Assembly: GCA_041627895.1 (NCBI GenBank)
Contig: JBFKQC010000009.1
Span: 1-64,000 of the forward strand
DNA from: JBFKQC01 sp041627895
GTDB lineage: Bacteria > Pseudomonadota > Alphaproteobacteria > Rhodobacterales > Rhodobacteraceae
DNA length: 64,000 bases
Reading direction: 5' to 3'
A model generated the notes under the pieces. The model worked only from the letters and a program-made list of their open reading frames with translations. It was not told the origin of the DNA and made no database searches. Numbering within the stretch: the first letter of the stretch is position 1; every line of letters starts with the position of its first letter. A program made the translations under genes and the position numbers. Below are positions 57,535 through 64,000 of this stretch, one piece after another.

Positions 57535-59325
57535 ATGCCGGGCAAGATATTCCATTTCGTCATGATCAAGCCGTCGCATTACGACTCGGACGGTTACGTC
57601 ATCCAGTTCCTGCGCTCGGCGATGCCTTCGAACACGCTCGCGACGATCTACGGGCTGGCCGAGGATTGCCGCGACCGCAAGGTGCTGGGCGACGACGTCG
57701 AGATCCGCTTTACCGAGATCGACGAGACCAACAAGCGGGTGCGCCCGGACAGGATCGCCCGGATGATCCGCCGCGACGGCGGGCGCGCGCTGATCGGGCT
57801 GATCGGGGTGCAGTCGAACCAGTACCCCCGCGCGCTGGAGCTTGCGCGCCAGTTTCGCGCCGAGGGCCTGCCGGTCTGCATCGGCGGCTTTCACGTCTCG
57901 GGCGTCATCGCCATGCTGCCCGAGCTGACGCCGGAATTGCAGCAGGCGCTCGACATGGGCGTCTCGCTTTTCGCCGGCGAGGCCGAGGGCCGGCTGGAAA
58001 CCGTGCTGCGGGATGCCTGGAACGGCGAGCTGAAGCCGCTTTACAACCACATGAACGACCTGCCGGGCCTGGAAAACGCGCCGATCCCGTTCCTGAACAT
58101 CGACGCGGTCAAGCGCACCGGCGGCGCGCAGGCGAGTTTCGATGCGGGGCGCGGCTGTCCCTATCTCTGCTCGTTCTGCACCATCATCAACGTGCAGGGC
58201 CGCAAGTCGCGGCATCGCGCGCCCGAGGACGTGGTGGCGATCATCAAGGCCAATCTCGACCAGGGCATCATCCGGTTCTTCGTCACCGACGACAATTTCG
58301 CCCGCAACCGGAACTGGGAGGAAATCCTCGACGCCATCATCGCCTTCCGCGCAACCGACGGCCGCCGCTTCAACCTGGTGTTTCAGGTCGACACCGCTTG
58401 CCACCGGCTGCCGGGCTTCATCGAGAAGGCGGCGAAGGCGGGCTGCAAGCGGGTGTTCATCGGGCTGGAGAACATCAACCCCGACAGCCTGAAGGCGGCC
58501 AAGAAGGGCCAGAACATGATCGTGGAATACCGCCAGATGCTGCAGGCCTGGCGGGCCGCGGGCGTGATCACCACCGCCGGCTACATCCTGGGCTTTCCCG
58601 GCGACACGCCCGAGACCATCGTGCGCGACGTCGAGATCATCAAGCGCGAGTTGCCGATCGACATCCTGGAATTCTTCTTCCTGACGCCGCTGCCCGGATC
58701 GGCCGATCACAAGCACCTCTACCTCAAGGGCGTCCCGATGGACCCCGACCTGAACAAGTACGACCTGAACAACATCTGCACGGCGCATGACACCATGTCG
58801 CGCGACGACTGGGCGCGCGCCTACCGGATGGCGTGGGAGACCTACTTTTCCCCCGACCATTGCGAGACGCTGCTGAAACGCGCGCGCGCCAGCGGGCTGC
58901 CGCTGGGCAAGATCGTCGGCACGATGACATGGTTCTACGGCTCGATCCTCTACGAGGGCGTGCATCCGCTGGAGTCCGGCCTTTTCCGGATGAAGTTCCG
59001 GCGCGACCGGCGGCCGGGCTTCGCGATCGAGAATCCGCTGATCTTCTACACGCGCTATGCGTGGGAACTGGTCTGGAAGACCTGGTCGCTCTGGCGGCTC
59101 TTCAAGGGCTACCGCAGGATCCGCAGGCGGCTGGAGGCCGACGAGGCGACCCTGGACTACACCGACGCCTCGCTGACGCCGGTCACCGATGCAGAGTTGG
59201 CCGAGCTTGAGCTTTACACCGCGACGAGTGCCGCGCGCACCGCGACCGCAGAGGCGCAGCGGCGCAAGAAGGACCATTCCGAACGCCGGGTGTCGGACGC
59301 CGAGATCGAGAAGTTCCTGACCTGA
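57535..59325 (+). CDS. B12-binding-type radical SAM protein
   Basis: A 596-aa enzyme. Residues about 1-170 look like a cobalamin-binding Rossmann domain (ALIGLIGVQSNQYPRALELA, GLPVCIGGFHVSG), without the classical DxHxxG motif, as is common in this class. The radical SAM core follows with the cluster cysteines C208, C212 and C215 in GCPYLCSFC, then TDDNFARNRNWEEILD and VFIGLENINPDSLK. The last 90 residues contain basic helices (RIRRRLEAD). Family members do methylations or rearrangements; substrate unknown. The ATG at 57535 has GGGGGA upstream. It may use the cobalamin made by the cluster at 10-21 kb. Confidence 0.9.
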   Translation: MPGKIFHFVMIKPSHYDSDGYVIQFLRSAMPSNTLATIYGLAEDCRDRKVLGDDVEIRFTEIDETNKRVRPDRIARMIRRDGGRALIGLIGVQSNQYPRALELARQFRAEGLPVCIGGFHVSGVIAMLPELTPELQQALDMGVSLFAGEAEGRLETVLRDAWNGELKPLYNHMNDLPGLENAPIPFLNIDAVKRTGGAQASFDAGRGCPYLCSFCTIINVQGRKSRHRAPEDVVAIIKANLDQGIIRFFVTDDNFARNRNWEEILDAIIAFRATDGRRFNLVFQVDTACHRLPGFIEKAAKAGCKRVFIGLENINPDSLKAAKKGQNMIVEYRQMLQAWRAAGVITTAGYILGFPGDTPETIVRDVEIIKRELPIDILEFFFLTPLPGSADHKHLYLKGVPMDPDLNKYDLNNICTAHDTMSRDDWARAYRMAWETYFSPDHCETLLKRARASGLPLGKIVGTMTWFYGSILYEGVHPLESGLFRMKFRRDRRPGFAIENPLIFYTRYAWELVWKTWSLWRLFKGYRRIRRRLEADEATLDYTDASLTPVTDAELAELELYTATSAARTATAEAQRRKKDHSERRVSDAEIEKFLT

Positions 59326-59408
59326 CCCGTGGCGCCCCGCCCGCGGCTTGGGCAATTCTTCGCGAGCCTGCGGCCGTCCCCCGTGCAATTCCCGCGCGGG
59401 GTGATTAA

Positions 59409-60023
59409 ATGCGCGCCATGAGACGAGCAGCCGCCTATCTTGCCCCGATCGCCCTGGTCCTGTCGCTGGCCCCCGCCCTGGCGGCCGAGAAGCTGTCGCT
59501 GGACCGGATTTCCGAATACCTGAACGGCCTGACCTCGGTGAAGGGCGCCTTTACCCAGATCAACGACGACGGCTCGATCTCGACCGGCACGATCTATATC
59601 AAGCGGCCCGGCCGGGTGCGGTTCGAATACGACCCGCCGAACGAGGCGCTGGTGATGGCCGGCGGCGGGCAGGTTGCGATCTTCGACGCCAAGTCGAACC
59701 AGCCGCCCGAGCAATACCCGCTGAAGCGCACGCCGCTGAACCTGATCCTGGAACGCAACGTCGACCTCGGCCGCCGCAACATGGTGGTGGGGCACCAGTT
59801 CGACGGCACCGCGACAAGCGTCGTCGCGCAGGACCCCGAGAACCCGGATTACGGCACGATCAGGCTGGTCTTTTCCGGCCCGCCGGTCGAGCTGCGCCAA
59901 TGGGTGATCACCGCGTCCGACGGCACAGAGACAACGGTGATCCTGGGCGAGACCGAGCCCGGCGCGCGGCTGGCCTCGGCGCTGTTCAGCATCCCGACCG
60001 AAATCCAGAAGCGCGGCAACTGA
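59409..60023 (+). CDS. lolA: Outer-membrane lipoprotein carrier protein LolA
   Basis: A 204-aa periplasmic chaperone that ferries lipoproteins from LolCDE to the outer membrane. A Sec signal of about 25 residues ends at ALAA, followed by the LolA fold: ISEYLNGLTSVKGAFTQIN, GTIYIKRPGRVRFEYDPP, ALVMAGGGQVAIFD and NPDYGTIRLVFSGPPVELRQW. Start could be 59409 or the ATG nine bases later. It cooperates with lgt at 30 kb and the predicted lipoproteins in this window. Confidence 0.93.
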   Translation: MRAMRRAAAYLAPIALVLSLAPALAAEKLSLDRISEYLNGLTSVKGAFTQINDDGSISTGTIYIKRPGRVRFEYDPPNEALVMAGGGQVAIFDAKSNQPPEQYPLKRTPLNLILERNVDLGRRNMVVGHQFDGTATSVVAQDPENPDYGTIRLVFSGPPVELRQWVITASDGTETTVILGETEPGARLASALFSIPTEIQKRGN

Positions 60024-60153
60024 TCGCCGCACCGGCCCGGCGCGAACAGCGGCGAGAGGCCGCCGCGCCCGAACGCACAGGTCCGAAGGGCCAAAGGCCG
60101 CCATGGTCCTGCCAAGGAACCCGATTCGACGGGTTGTGCGTCTGCCCGGACGA

Positions 60154-60744
60154 TCAGCGTACCCGGCAATACGCAAGCTGCTGGCGGTAGACGGCGGACC
60201 GTTCTTCGACCCGGTCGGCGACGCGTAGAAGCCAGGGCTTGCCGTTGTAGCTGCCGCGCAGGAACCCGGTCTGGCCCTCGTGATAGGCCAGATACTGGTT
60301 TCTCGCATCGTCCAGCGGCACGCCGGTGCGGTCGCGGGTCTTGTTCATGTACCAGCCCATGAAATCTGTGGCGTCCTGAATGTCGTCGCGCTTGGCACGG
60401 CGGCGGCCGGTGTCCTGCTGGTATTCGTTCCAGGTCGCGTCCAGCGCCTGCGAATAGCCATAGGCCGACGATTGCCGCCCCATCGGGATCACGCCGAGAA
60501 CGAACCTGAGCGGTGTGCGCGCATTGCCCACGAACTTCGATTCCTGGTGGATCGTCGCCATCTGCACGTGGACCGGCACGCCCCAGCGCCGCTCGGTCCG
60601 CTTGAACGCCTTCAGATATTTCGGCCGCTGCTTCACGATGGCACAGGCGTCGTCGAGATTGCGCGGCGCGGACAGATTTCCGCTGCCGCAGCCGCAACTT
60701 GCGACCAGCACCAGTATCAGCAGGGCGCGGAGGAACCTGCTCAT
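60154..60744 (-). CDS. Lytic transglycosylase SLT-domain lipoprotein
   Basis: A 196-aa lipoprotein with a signal ending at Cys17 (LVASC). The SLT-like domain has the catalytic glutamate E68 in MATIHQESKFVG and the downstream SAYGYSQALDATWNEYQ and YLAYHEGQTGFLRGSY blocks, which match peptidoglycan lytic transglycosylases of a short alphaproteobacterial type. ATG at 60744 places the lipobox at normal distance. Convergent with lolA; the 130-bp gap between them has no gene. Confidence 0.88.
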   Translation of the reverse strand: MSRFLRALLILVLVASCGCGSGNLSAPRNLDDACAIVKQRPKYLKAFKRTERRWGVPVHVQMATIHQESKFVGNARTPLRFVLGVIPMGRQSSAYGYSQALDATWNEYQQDTGRRRAKRDDIQDATDFMGWYMNKTRDRTGVPLDDARNQYLAYHEGQTGFLRGSYNGKPWLLRVADRVEERSAVYRQQLAYCRVR

Positions 60745-61068
60745 CTGCCTCTCGCTATGTTTGTTTTGCGGCAGTTTACCGGAAAGCCCCTGTGGACGAA
60801 ACGGGTTTCGCGCCGCGCATGCCCGATTTTCCGGGCGTTGCGCGGTAATCGCCGGCACCTGCCCGGGTTGACGCAGCGACAAGACGTTCGGGGCGCGCGC
60901 GCGCGCCGCCCGGCCCGCGGTCGGACGGCAGGCGCCGGATAGCCGGGGCGGCGGGGCCCGCCGCAACTGTCGGATCGAGGTTCACAGACTGTTTCCCCTG
61001 ATTCGGGCGGCAATCCATGGACAAATCCCCGCCCGAGGGTCTAGGACTCATGGAAGGGGGGCGAACAG

Positions 61069-61395
61069 ATGTTGAAGACGCGCGCGAAATATCACCTGGG
61101 CCAGGTCGTTCGCCACAAGAAGCATCCGTTTCGCGGCGTGATCTTCGACGTCGACGCCATGTTCTCGAACACCGACGAGTGGTACAACTCGATCCCCGAG
61201 GACAGCAGGCCCTCGAAGGACCAGCCGTTCTACCACCTGCTGGCCGAGAACGACCAAAGCTATTACGTGGCCTACGTGTCGGAACAGAACCTGGTGGCGG
61301 ATTATTCCGGCGAGCCGGTGGACCATCCCGACCTGCCCGATCTCTTCGGCGATTTCGAGGACGGGCATTATCCGCTGCATGTGCAGCTGAACTGA
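61069..61395 (+). CDS. hspQ: Heat shock protein HspQ
   Basis: A 108-aa protein of the HspQ/YccV family, a Lon-regulated hemimethylated-DNA-binding-like protein. Conserved blocks: RAKYHLGQVVRHKKHPFRGV, IFDVDAMFSNTDEWYNSIPE, QPFYHLLAENDQSYYVAYVS and the acidic EPVDHPDLPDLF. In enterobacteria HspQ acts as a Lon specificity enhancer. The ATG follows GAAGGGGGG. No heat-shock promoter element was recognised. Confidence 0.95.
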   Translation: MLKTRAKYHLGQVVRHKKHPFRGVIFDVDAMFSNTDEWYNSIPEDSRPSKDQPFYHLLAENDQSYYVAYVSEQNLVADYSGEPVDHPDLPDLFGDFEDGHYPLHVQLN

Positions 61396-61429
61396 GCGGG
61401 CGGCGCGGGCGGAAACGCGCGCGGGCGGC

Positions 61430-61819
61430 TCAATCGTCCTTCTCGACCGGGTGGCCGGCGTCGCGCCAGGCGGTGAAGCCGCCCTCGATCTCTGCCACGT
61501 TCCGGGCGCCCATGTCCGCGAGCGTCTTGGCCGCCAGTGCCGAGCGCCAGGCGCTGGCGCAGAACAGCACCAGCGTCTTTTCCGTGGCGAGCGCGGGCTT
61601 GTGATAGGGCGAGGCCGGGTCGATCCAGAATTCCAGCATCCCGCGCGGCGCGTGGAAGGCGCCGGGGATGCGGCCCTCGCGGTGCAACTCGCGCACGTCG
61701 CGGATGTCGACCAGCAATGCCTCGCCGGCCTCTGCCATGCGCCGCGCCTCGAGGGCGCTCAGCGAGGTGATCTGCGCCTTGGCCTCGGCGACCAGTTCTG
61801 TCACGGGGCGGATCGGCAT
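61430..61819 (-). CDS. Rhodanese-like domain protein
   Basis: A 129-aa single-domain rhodanese. The active-site loop FCASAWRSA holds C87, the persulfide-carrying cysteine; the LLVDIRDVRELHREGRIPGA block precedes it and EIEGGFTAWRDAGHPV closes the domain. It moves sulfane sulfur or acts as a sulfur carrier. Its start lies 14 bp after the stop of the gamma-glutamyltransferase-like gene on the same strand. Confidence 0.93.
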   Translation of the reverse strand: MPIRPVTELVAEAKAQITSLSALEARRMAEAGEALLVDIRDVRELHREGRIPGAFHAPRGMLEFWIDPASPYHKPALATEKTLVLFCASAWRSALAAKTLADMGARNVAEIEGGFTAWRDAGHPVEKDD

Positions 61820-61833
61820 GTCGGGTCCTTTCG

Positions 61834-63414
61834 TCAGTAGCCCAGCGCGCAGCCGTCCTTGCGCGGGTCGCTGCCCGCCTCGAGGATGCCGAGCTGATGG
61901 TCGATGCGGATCGCCTGTGCGCCGCCGATCGGGATGTGCGGCACCACGACGTCGTGTCCCATCTCCGCCAGCCGTTGCCGCACGGCCTCGGAATAGCCTT
62001 TCTCGACGCGCACCCGGCCCGGTTCGGCGAAGCTGCGCGGCCCGTCGATCGCGGCCTGCGGGTCCATGCCGAAATCCACCAGGTTGGTCAGGAACCGGGC
62101 GTGGCCGCAGGCCTGGTACTGCCCGCCCATCACGCCGAAGGGCATGGTCACGCGGCCGCCCTCGCGCAGCATCGCCGGGATGATCGAGTGCATCGGGCGC
62201 TTGCCGCCCTTCGCCTCGTTCGGGTGGCCCTCTGCCAGCGTGAACCCGGCGCCGCGGTTGTGGAACAGGATGCCGAACCTGTCCGAGGCCAGCCCGGACC
62301 CGAAATCGTGAAAGATCGAGTAGATCAGCGACACCGCCATCCGGTCCTTGTCGACCACGGTGATGTAGATCGTGTCGCGGTGCACCGCCTCGGTGATCGC
62401 CGCGGCGTCCGGCATCGCGCGCGCGGGGTCGATCAGCGCGGCGAGCGCCTTCGCGGTTTCCGGCGCCAGCATGTGGTCGAGCCGGGTCACGTGGTCGGCG
62501 TCGGCGACGAAGCGGTTGCGGGCGTCATAGGCGAGCTTGGTCGCCTCGGCCTCGAGATGCGCACGTTCGGCGCCGAACGGGTCCATCGCGGACAGGTCGA
62601 ACTCGGCGAGGATGTTGGCCATCAGGATCGCCGCCGCGCCCTGGCCGTTCGGCGGGTGCTCGACCAGCTCGACGCCCTTGTAGATGCCGCTGACCGGCGT
62701 GGTGTACTCGGCGCGCTGGGCGGCGAAATCGTCGAGCGTGTGGACCCCGCCGAGCGCGCTGAGGCTTGTCACCATGTCCACCGCGACCTCGCCCTCGTAG
62801 AACGCGGCGCGGCCTTCGGCGGCGATGCGGCGCAGCACCTCGGCCTGGGGGGCGTGGCGGAACACCTGGCCCACGCGCGGCGCGGCGCCGCCGGCCAGGT
62901 AGAAGTCGCGCGCCACGCCCTGGAGCAGCCCCGCCGAGCATTCCCAGTCAAGCGCCACGCGCGGCGCCACCGGCACGCCCTCTTCGGCATAGCGGATCGC
63001 CGGGGCCAGCAGGCGGCCGAGGCCGAGCAGGCTGTAATCCGCGGCCAGCATGCAGAGCGCGTCGACCGCGCCGGGCACGGTCACGGCCTCGGGGCCGCGA
63101 ACCGGCACCTCGGCATGGCCGGCCTCGCGCAGCGCGGCGGCGTCGAGCGCCGCGGGCGCCCGGCCCGAGCCGTTCAGCGCGACGATCTGTTCCTGTCCCG
63201 CCGGCTTGACCAGCGCGAAGCAGTCGCCGCCTAGGCCGGTCATCTGCGGCTCGGCGATGCCCAGCAGGACCGCGCCGGCAATCGCGGCGTCGACGGCGTT
63301 GCCGCCGGCTTCGAGCGTTTCGACCGCGACCTTTGCGGCCAGCGGGTGCGACGTGGCGCACATTCCGTTGGTGGCATAGACCGGGGACCGGCCCGGCAGG
63401 TGGAAATCGCGCAT
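61834..63414 (-). CDS. Gamma-glutamyltransferase family protein
   Basis: A 526-aa Ntn hydrolase of the gamma-glutamyltranspeptidase family. The large-subunit part has MCATSHPLAAKVAVETLEAG, GNAVDAAIAGAVLLG and MTGLGGDCFALV. The small subunit should begin at the threonine of RDTIYITVVDKDRMAV (about residue 350). Gly-rich PFGVMGGQYQACGHARF lies near the end. No signal peptide, so it may be cytoplasmic, closer to the YwrD or cephalosporin acylase-like branch than to periplasmic Ggt. Start at 63414 has GAGGGGAAAG; an upstream ATG at 63468 is less likely. Confidence 0.9.
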   Translation of the reverse strand: MRDFHLPGRSPVYATNGMCATSHPLAAKVAVETLEAGGNAVDAAIAGAVLLGIAEPQMTGLGGDCFALVKPAGQEQIVALNGSGRAPAALDAAALREAGHAEVPVRGPEAVTVPGAVDALCMLAADYSLLGLGRLLAPAIRYAEEGVPVAPRVALDWECSAGLLQGVARDFYLAGGAAPRVGQVFRHAPQAEVLRRIAAEGRAAFYEGEVAVDMVTSLSALGGVHTLDDFAAQRAEYTTPVSGIYKGVELVEHPPNGQGAAAILMANILAEFDLSAMDPFGAERAHLEAEATKLAYDARNRFVADADHVTRLDHMLAPETAKALAALIDPARAMPDAAAITEAVHRDTIYITVVDKDRMAVSLIYSIFHDFGSGLASDRFGILFHNRGAGFTLAEGHPNEAKGGKRPMHSIIPAMLREGGRVTMPFGVMGGQYQACGHARFLTNLVDFGMDPQAAIDGPRSFAEPGRVRVEKGYSEAVRQRLAEMGHDVVVPHIPIGGAQAIRIDHQLGILEAGSDPRKDGCALGY

Positions 63415-63839
63415 CTTTCCCCTCGCGACGTTTCGCGGGACCCTAGAGCAAGGGTCATATCGCTCCAAGCGGATTGTCGGGGGATGCGGCCGTCAATCGG
63501 CCGCTGTGGTCCGGCGCCGCGCACTGGGTGGGGGCTATGTTTGCGCGGCGCCGGAGAAGCCATGCAGCTACGGAACCCGGATCGCGCGCATTTGCGGCCG
63601 CGATTGGGAAGGATTGCGGCAATTCCGTGAAACGCGCGGAAATTCCGGGCCGGCGGCACGCGGGTCGGCTGTGGGCGCACAGCCCGATCTGGCGGTGTGT
63701 GACGATGCCCGCATCTGCGGCGCGGTGTCGGCGAAGCTGACGATTGTCCAGGGACCCGGCCGCGCCGGGCGGGACCGCCTCTTTGCCGTCCCGGTTGGAC
63801 GCGATGCGGCGCCAGCAGCGGCGCCGGGGCGCGCGGGCG
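63415..63839. other. Long intergenic region without a recognisable gene
   Basis: About 425 bp between the two minus-strand genes. Open frames exist on both strands but lack ribosome-binding sites and family similarity. It should contain the promoter of the gamma-glutamyltransferase-like gene near its left end. I saw no repeat, strong hairpin or RNA gene in it. Confidence 0.4.
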
Positions 63840-64000
63840 TCAGGTCTCTCCCGCGCCTTCGGGAATGCAAAAGCTCAGCCGGTTCCAGGTGCCTTCCCTG
63901 GCATAGGCCAGATCGCGGGTCAGGCTGCGGATCATGAACCAGCCGAACCCGCCCTCGGGCAAATCCTCGACCGCGCCGGTGATGTCCGCCAGCACGCCCT
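63840..64000 (-). CDS. Anti-sigma factor/serine kinase of the RsbW type, C-terminal part
   Basis: A frame open to the right edge of the window encodes the last 52 codons of a GHKL ATPase: ADITGAVEDLPEGGFGWFMI, RSLTRDLAYAREGTWN and RLSFCIPEGAGET. The PEGGFGWFMIRSLTRD block with its G2-box glycines and the NRL strand are typical of RsbW/SpoIIAB anti-sigma kinases. The rest of the gene, and any antagonist partner, lie beyond 64000. It would control a general stress sigma factor, by family knowledge. Confidence 0.85.
   Translation of the reverse strand, partial: GVLADITGAVEDLPEGGFGWFMIRSLTRDLAYAREGTWNRLSFCIPEGAGET

Overview
The window reads as a chromosomal segment of a high-GC alphaproteobacterium, most likely Rhodobacteraceae. 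The evidence is the strong GC bias, a Rhodobacter-type porin, a CenR-like OmpR regulator, the lgt/SAM-methyltransferase/pgeF trio, an lptE-holA-leuS block, and several small proteins that resemble roseobacter-type conserved families. About 57 genes are packed tightly, often with 4-bp ATGA or GTGA overlaps. No tRNA, rRNA, CRISPR array, intact insertion sequence or prophage was seen.

Layout. 1-0.4 kb: 3' end of a molybdenum hydroxylase large subunit. 0.5-3.7 kb: cobalt and corrin handling (cobW, a DUF1636 protein, cbtAB under a cobalamin riboswitch), then a Tat-exported GH10 glycosidase. 5.0-8.5 kb: smc. 9-12.6 kb, minus strand: a lytic transglycosylase, cbiB, cobC and a second DUF1636 protein. 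12.7-14.1 kb: a degenerate receiver protein and a glutathionyl-hydroquinone reductase. 14.4-20.9 kb, plus strand: the corrin-ring block cbiX, cobH, cobL, cobI, a cbiG-cobJ fusion, and cobM. 21-28 kb: patB, def, trxB, a broken phoX-like gene, an Lrp regulator and a Hint-domain protein. 28-31 kb: lgt operon and ubiK. 31.3-33.65 kb: a lower-GC islet with a LuxR-type regulator, bordered by ubiK and by a diverged copy of the ubiK 3' end. 33.6-40.4 kb: GST, holA, lptE, leuS, a DUF3576 lipoprotein and porin. 40.5-47.3 kb: sulfotransferase, PLP homeostasis protein, L,D-transpeptidase, ribA, cenR and an AANH-type protein. 47.5-64 kb: xthA, a thioredoxin-TPR protein, Lon-like protein and Trm112, ubiquinone-type hydroxylase, amidase, aminotransferase, ftsK, a B12-type radical SAM protein, lolA, SLT lipoprotein, hspQ, rhodanese, a gamma-glutamyltransferase-like protein and a partial anti-sigma kinase.

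The unifying theme of the first 21 kb is cobalt import and corrin ring synthesis. CbtAB imports cobalt under B12 feedback. CbiX inserts cobalt early. CobI, CbiG-CobJ, CobM, CobL and CobH methylate and contract the ring. CbiB and CobC add the aminopropanol arm. CobW and two DUF1636 proteins look like metal-handling partners. A B12-binding-type radical SAM enzyme near 58 kb may be a consumer.

The most unusual non-coding signal is a repeat found three times at gene ends in or beside the corrin cluster. Each copy is a hairpin of variable sequence followed by the same invariant 20-base tail, and two copies have become the C-terminal codons of cobC and cobJ. Other points for a second look: a 23-codon linker ORF between cobL and cobI, a phoX-like gene that has lost its signal-peptide segment and its frame, the ubiK duplication around the LuxR islet, a candidate sRNA after cenR, and an 18-bp TGT-N12-ACA palindrome before the radical SAM gene.
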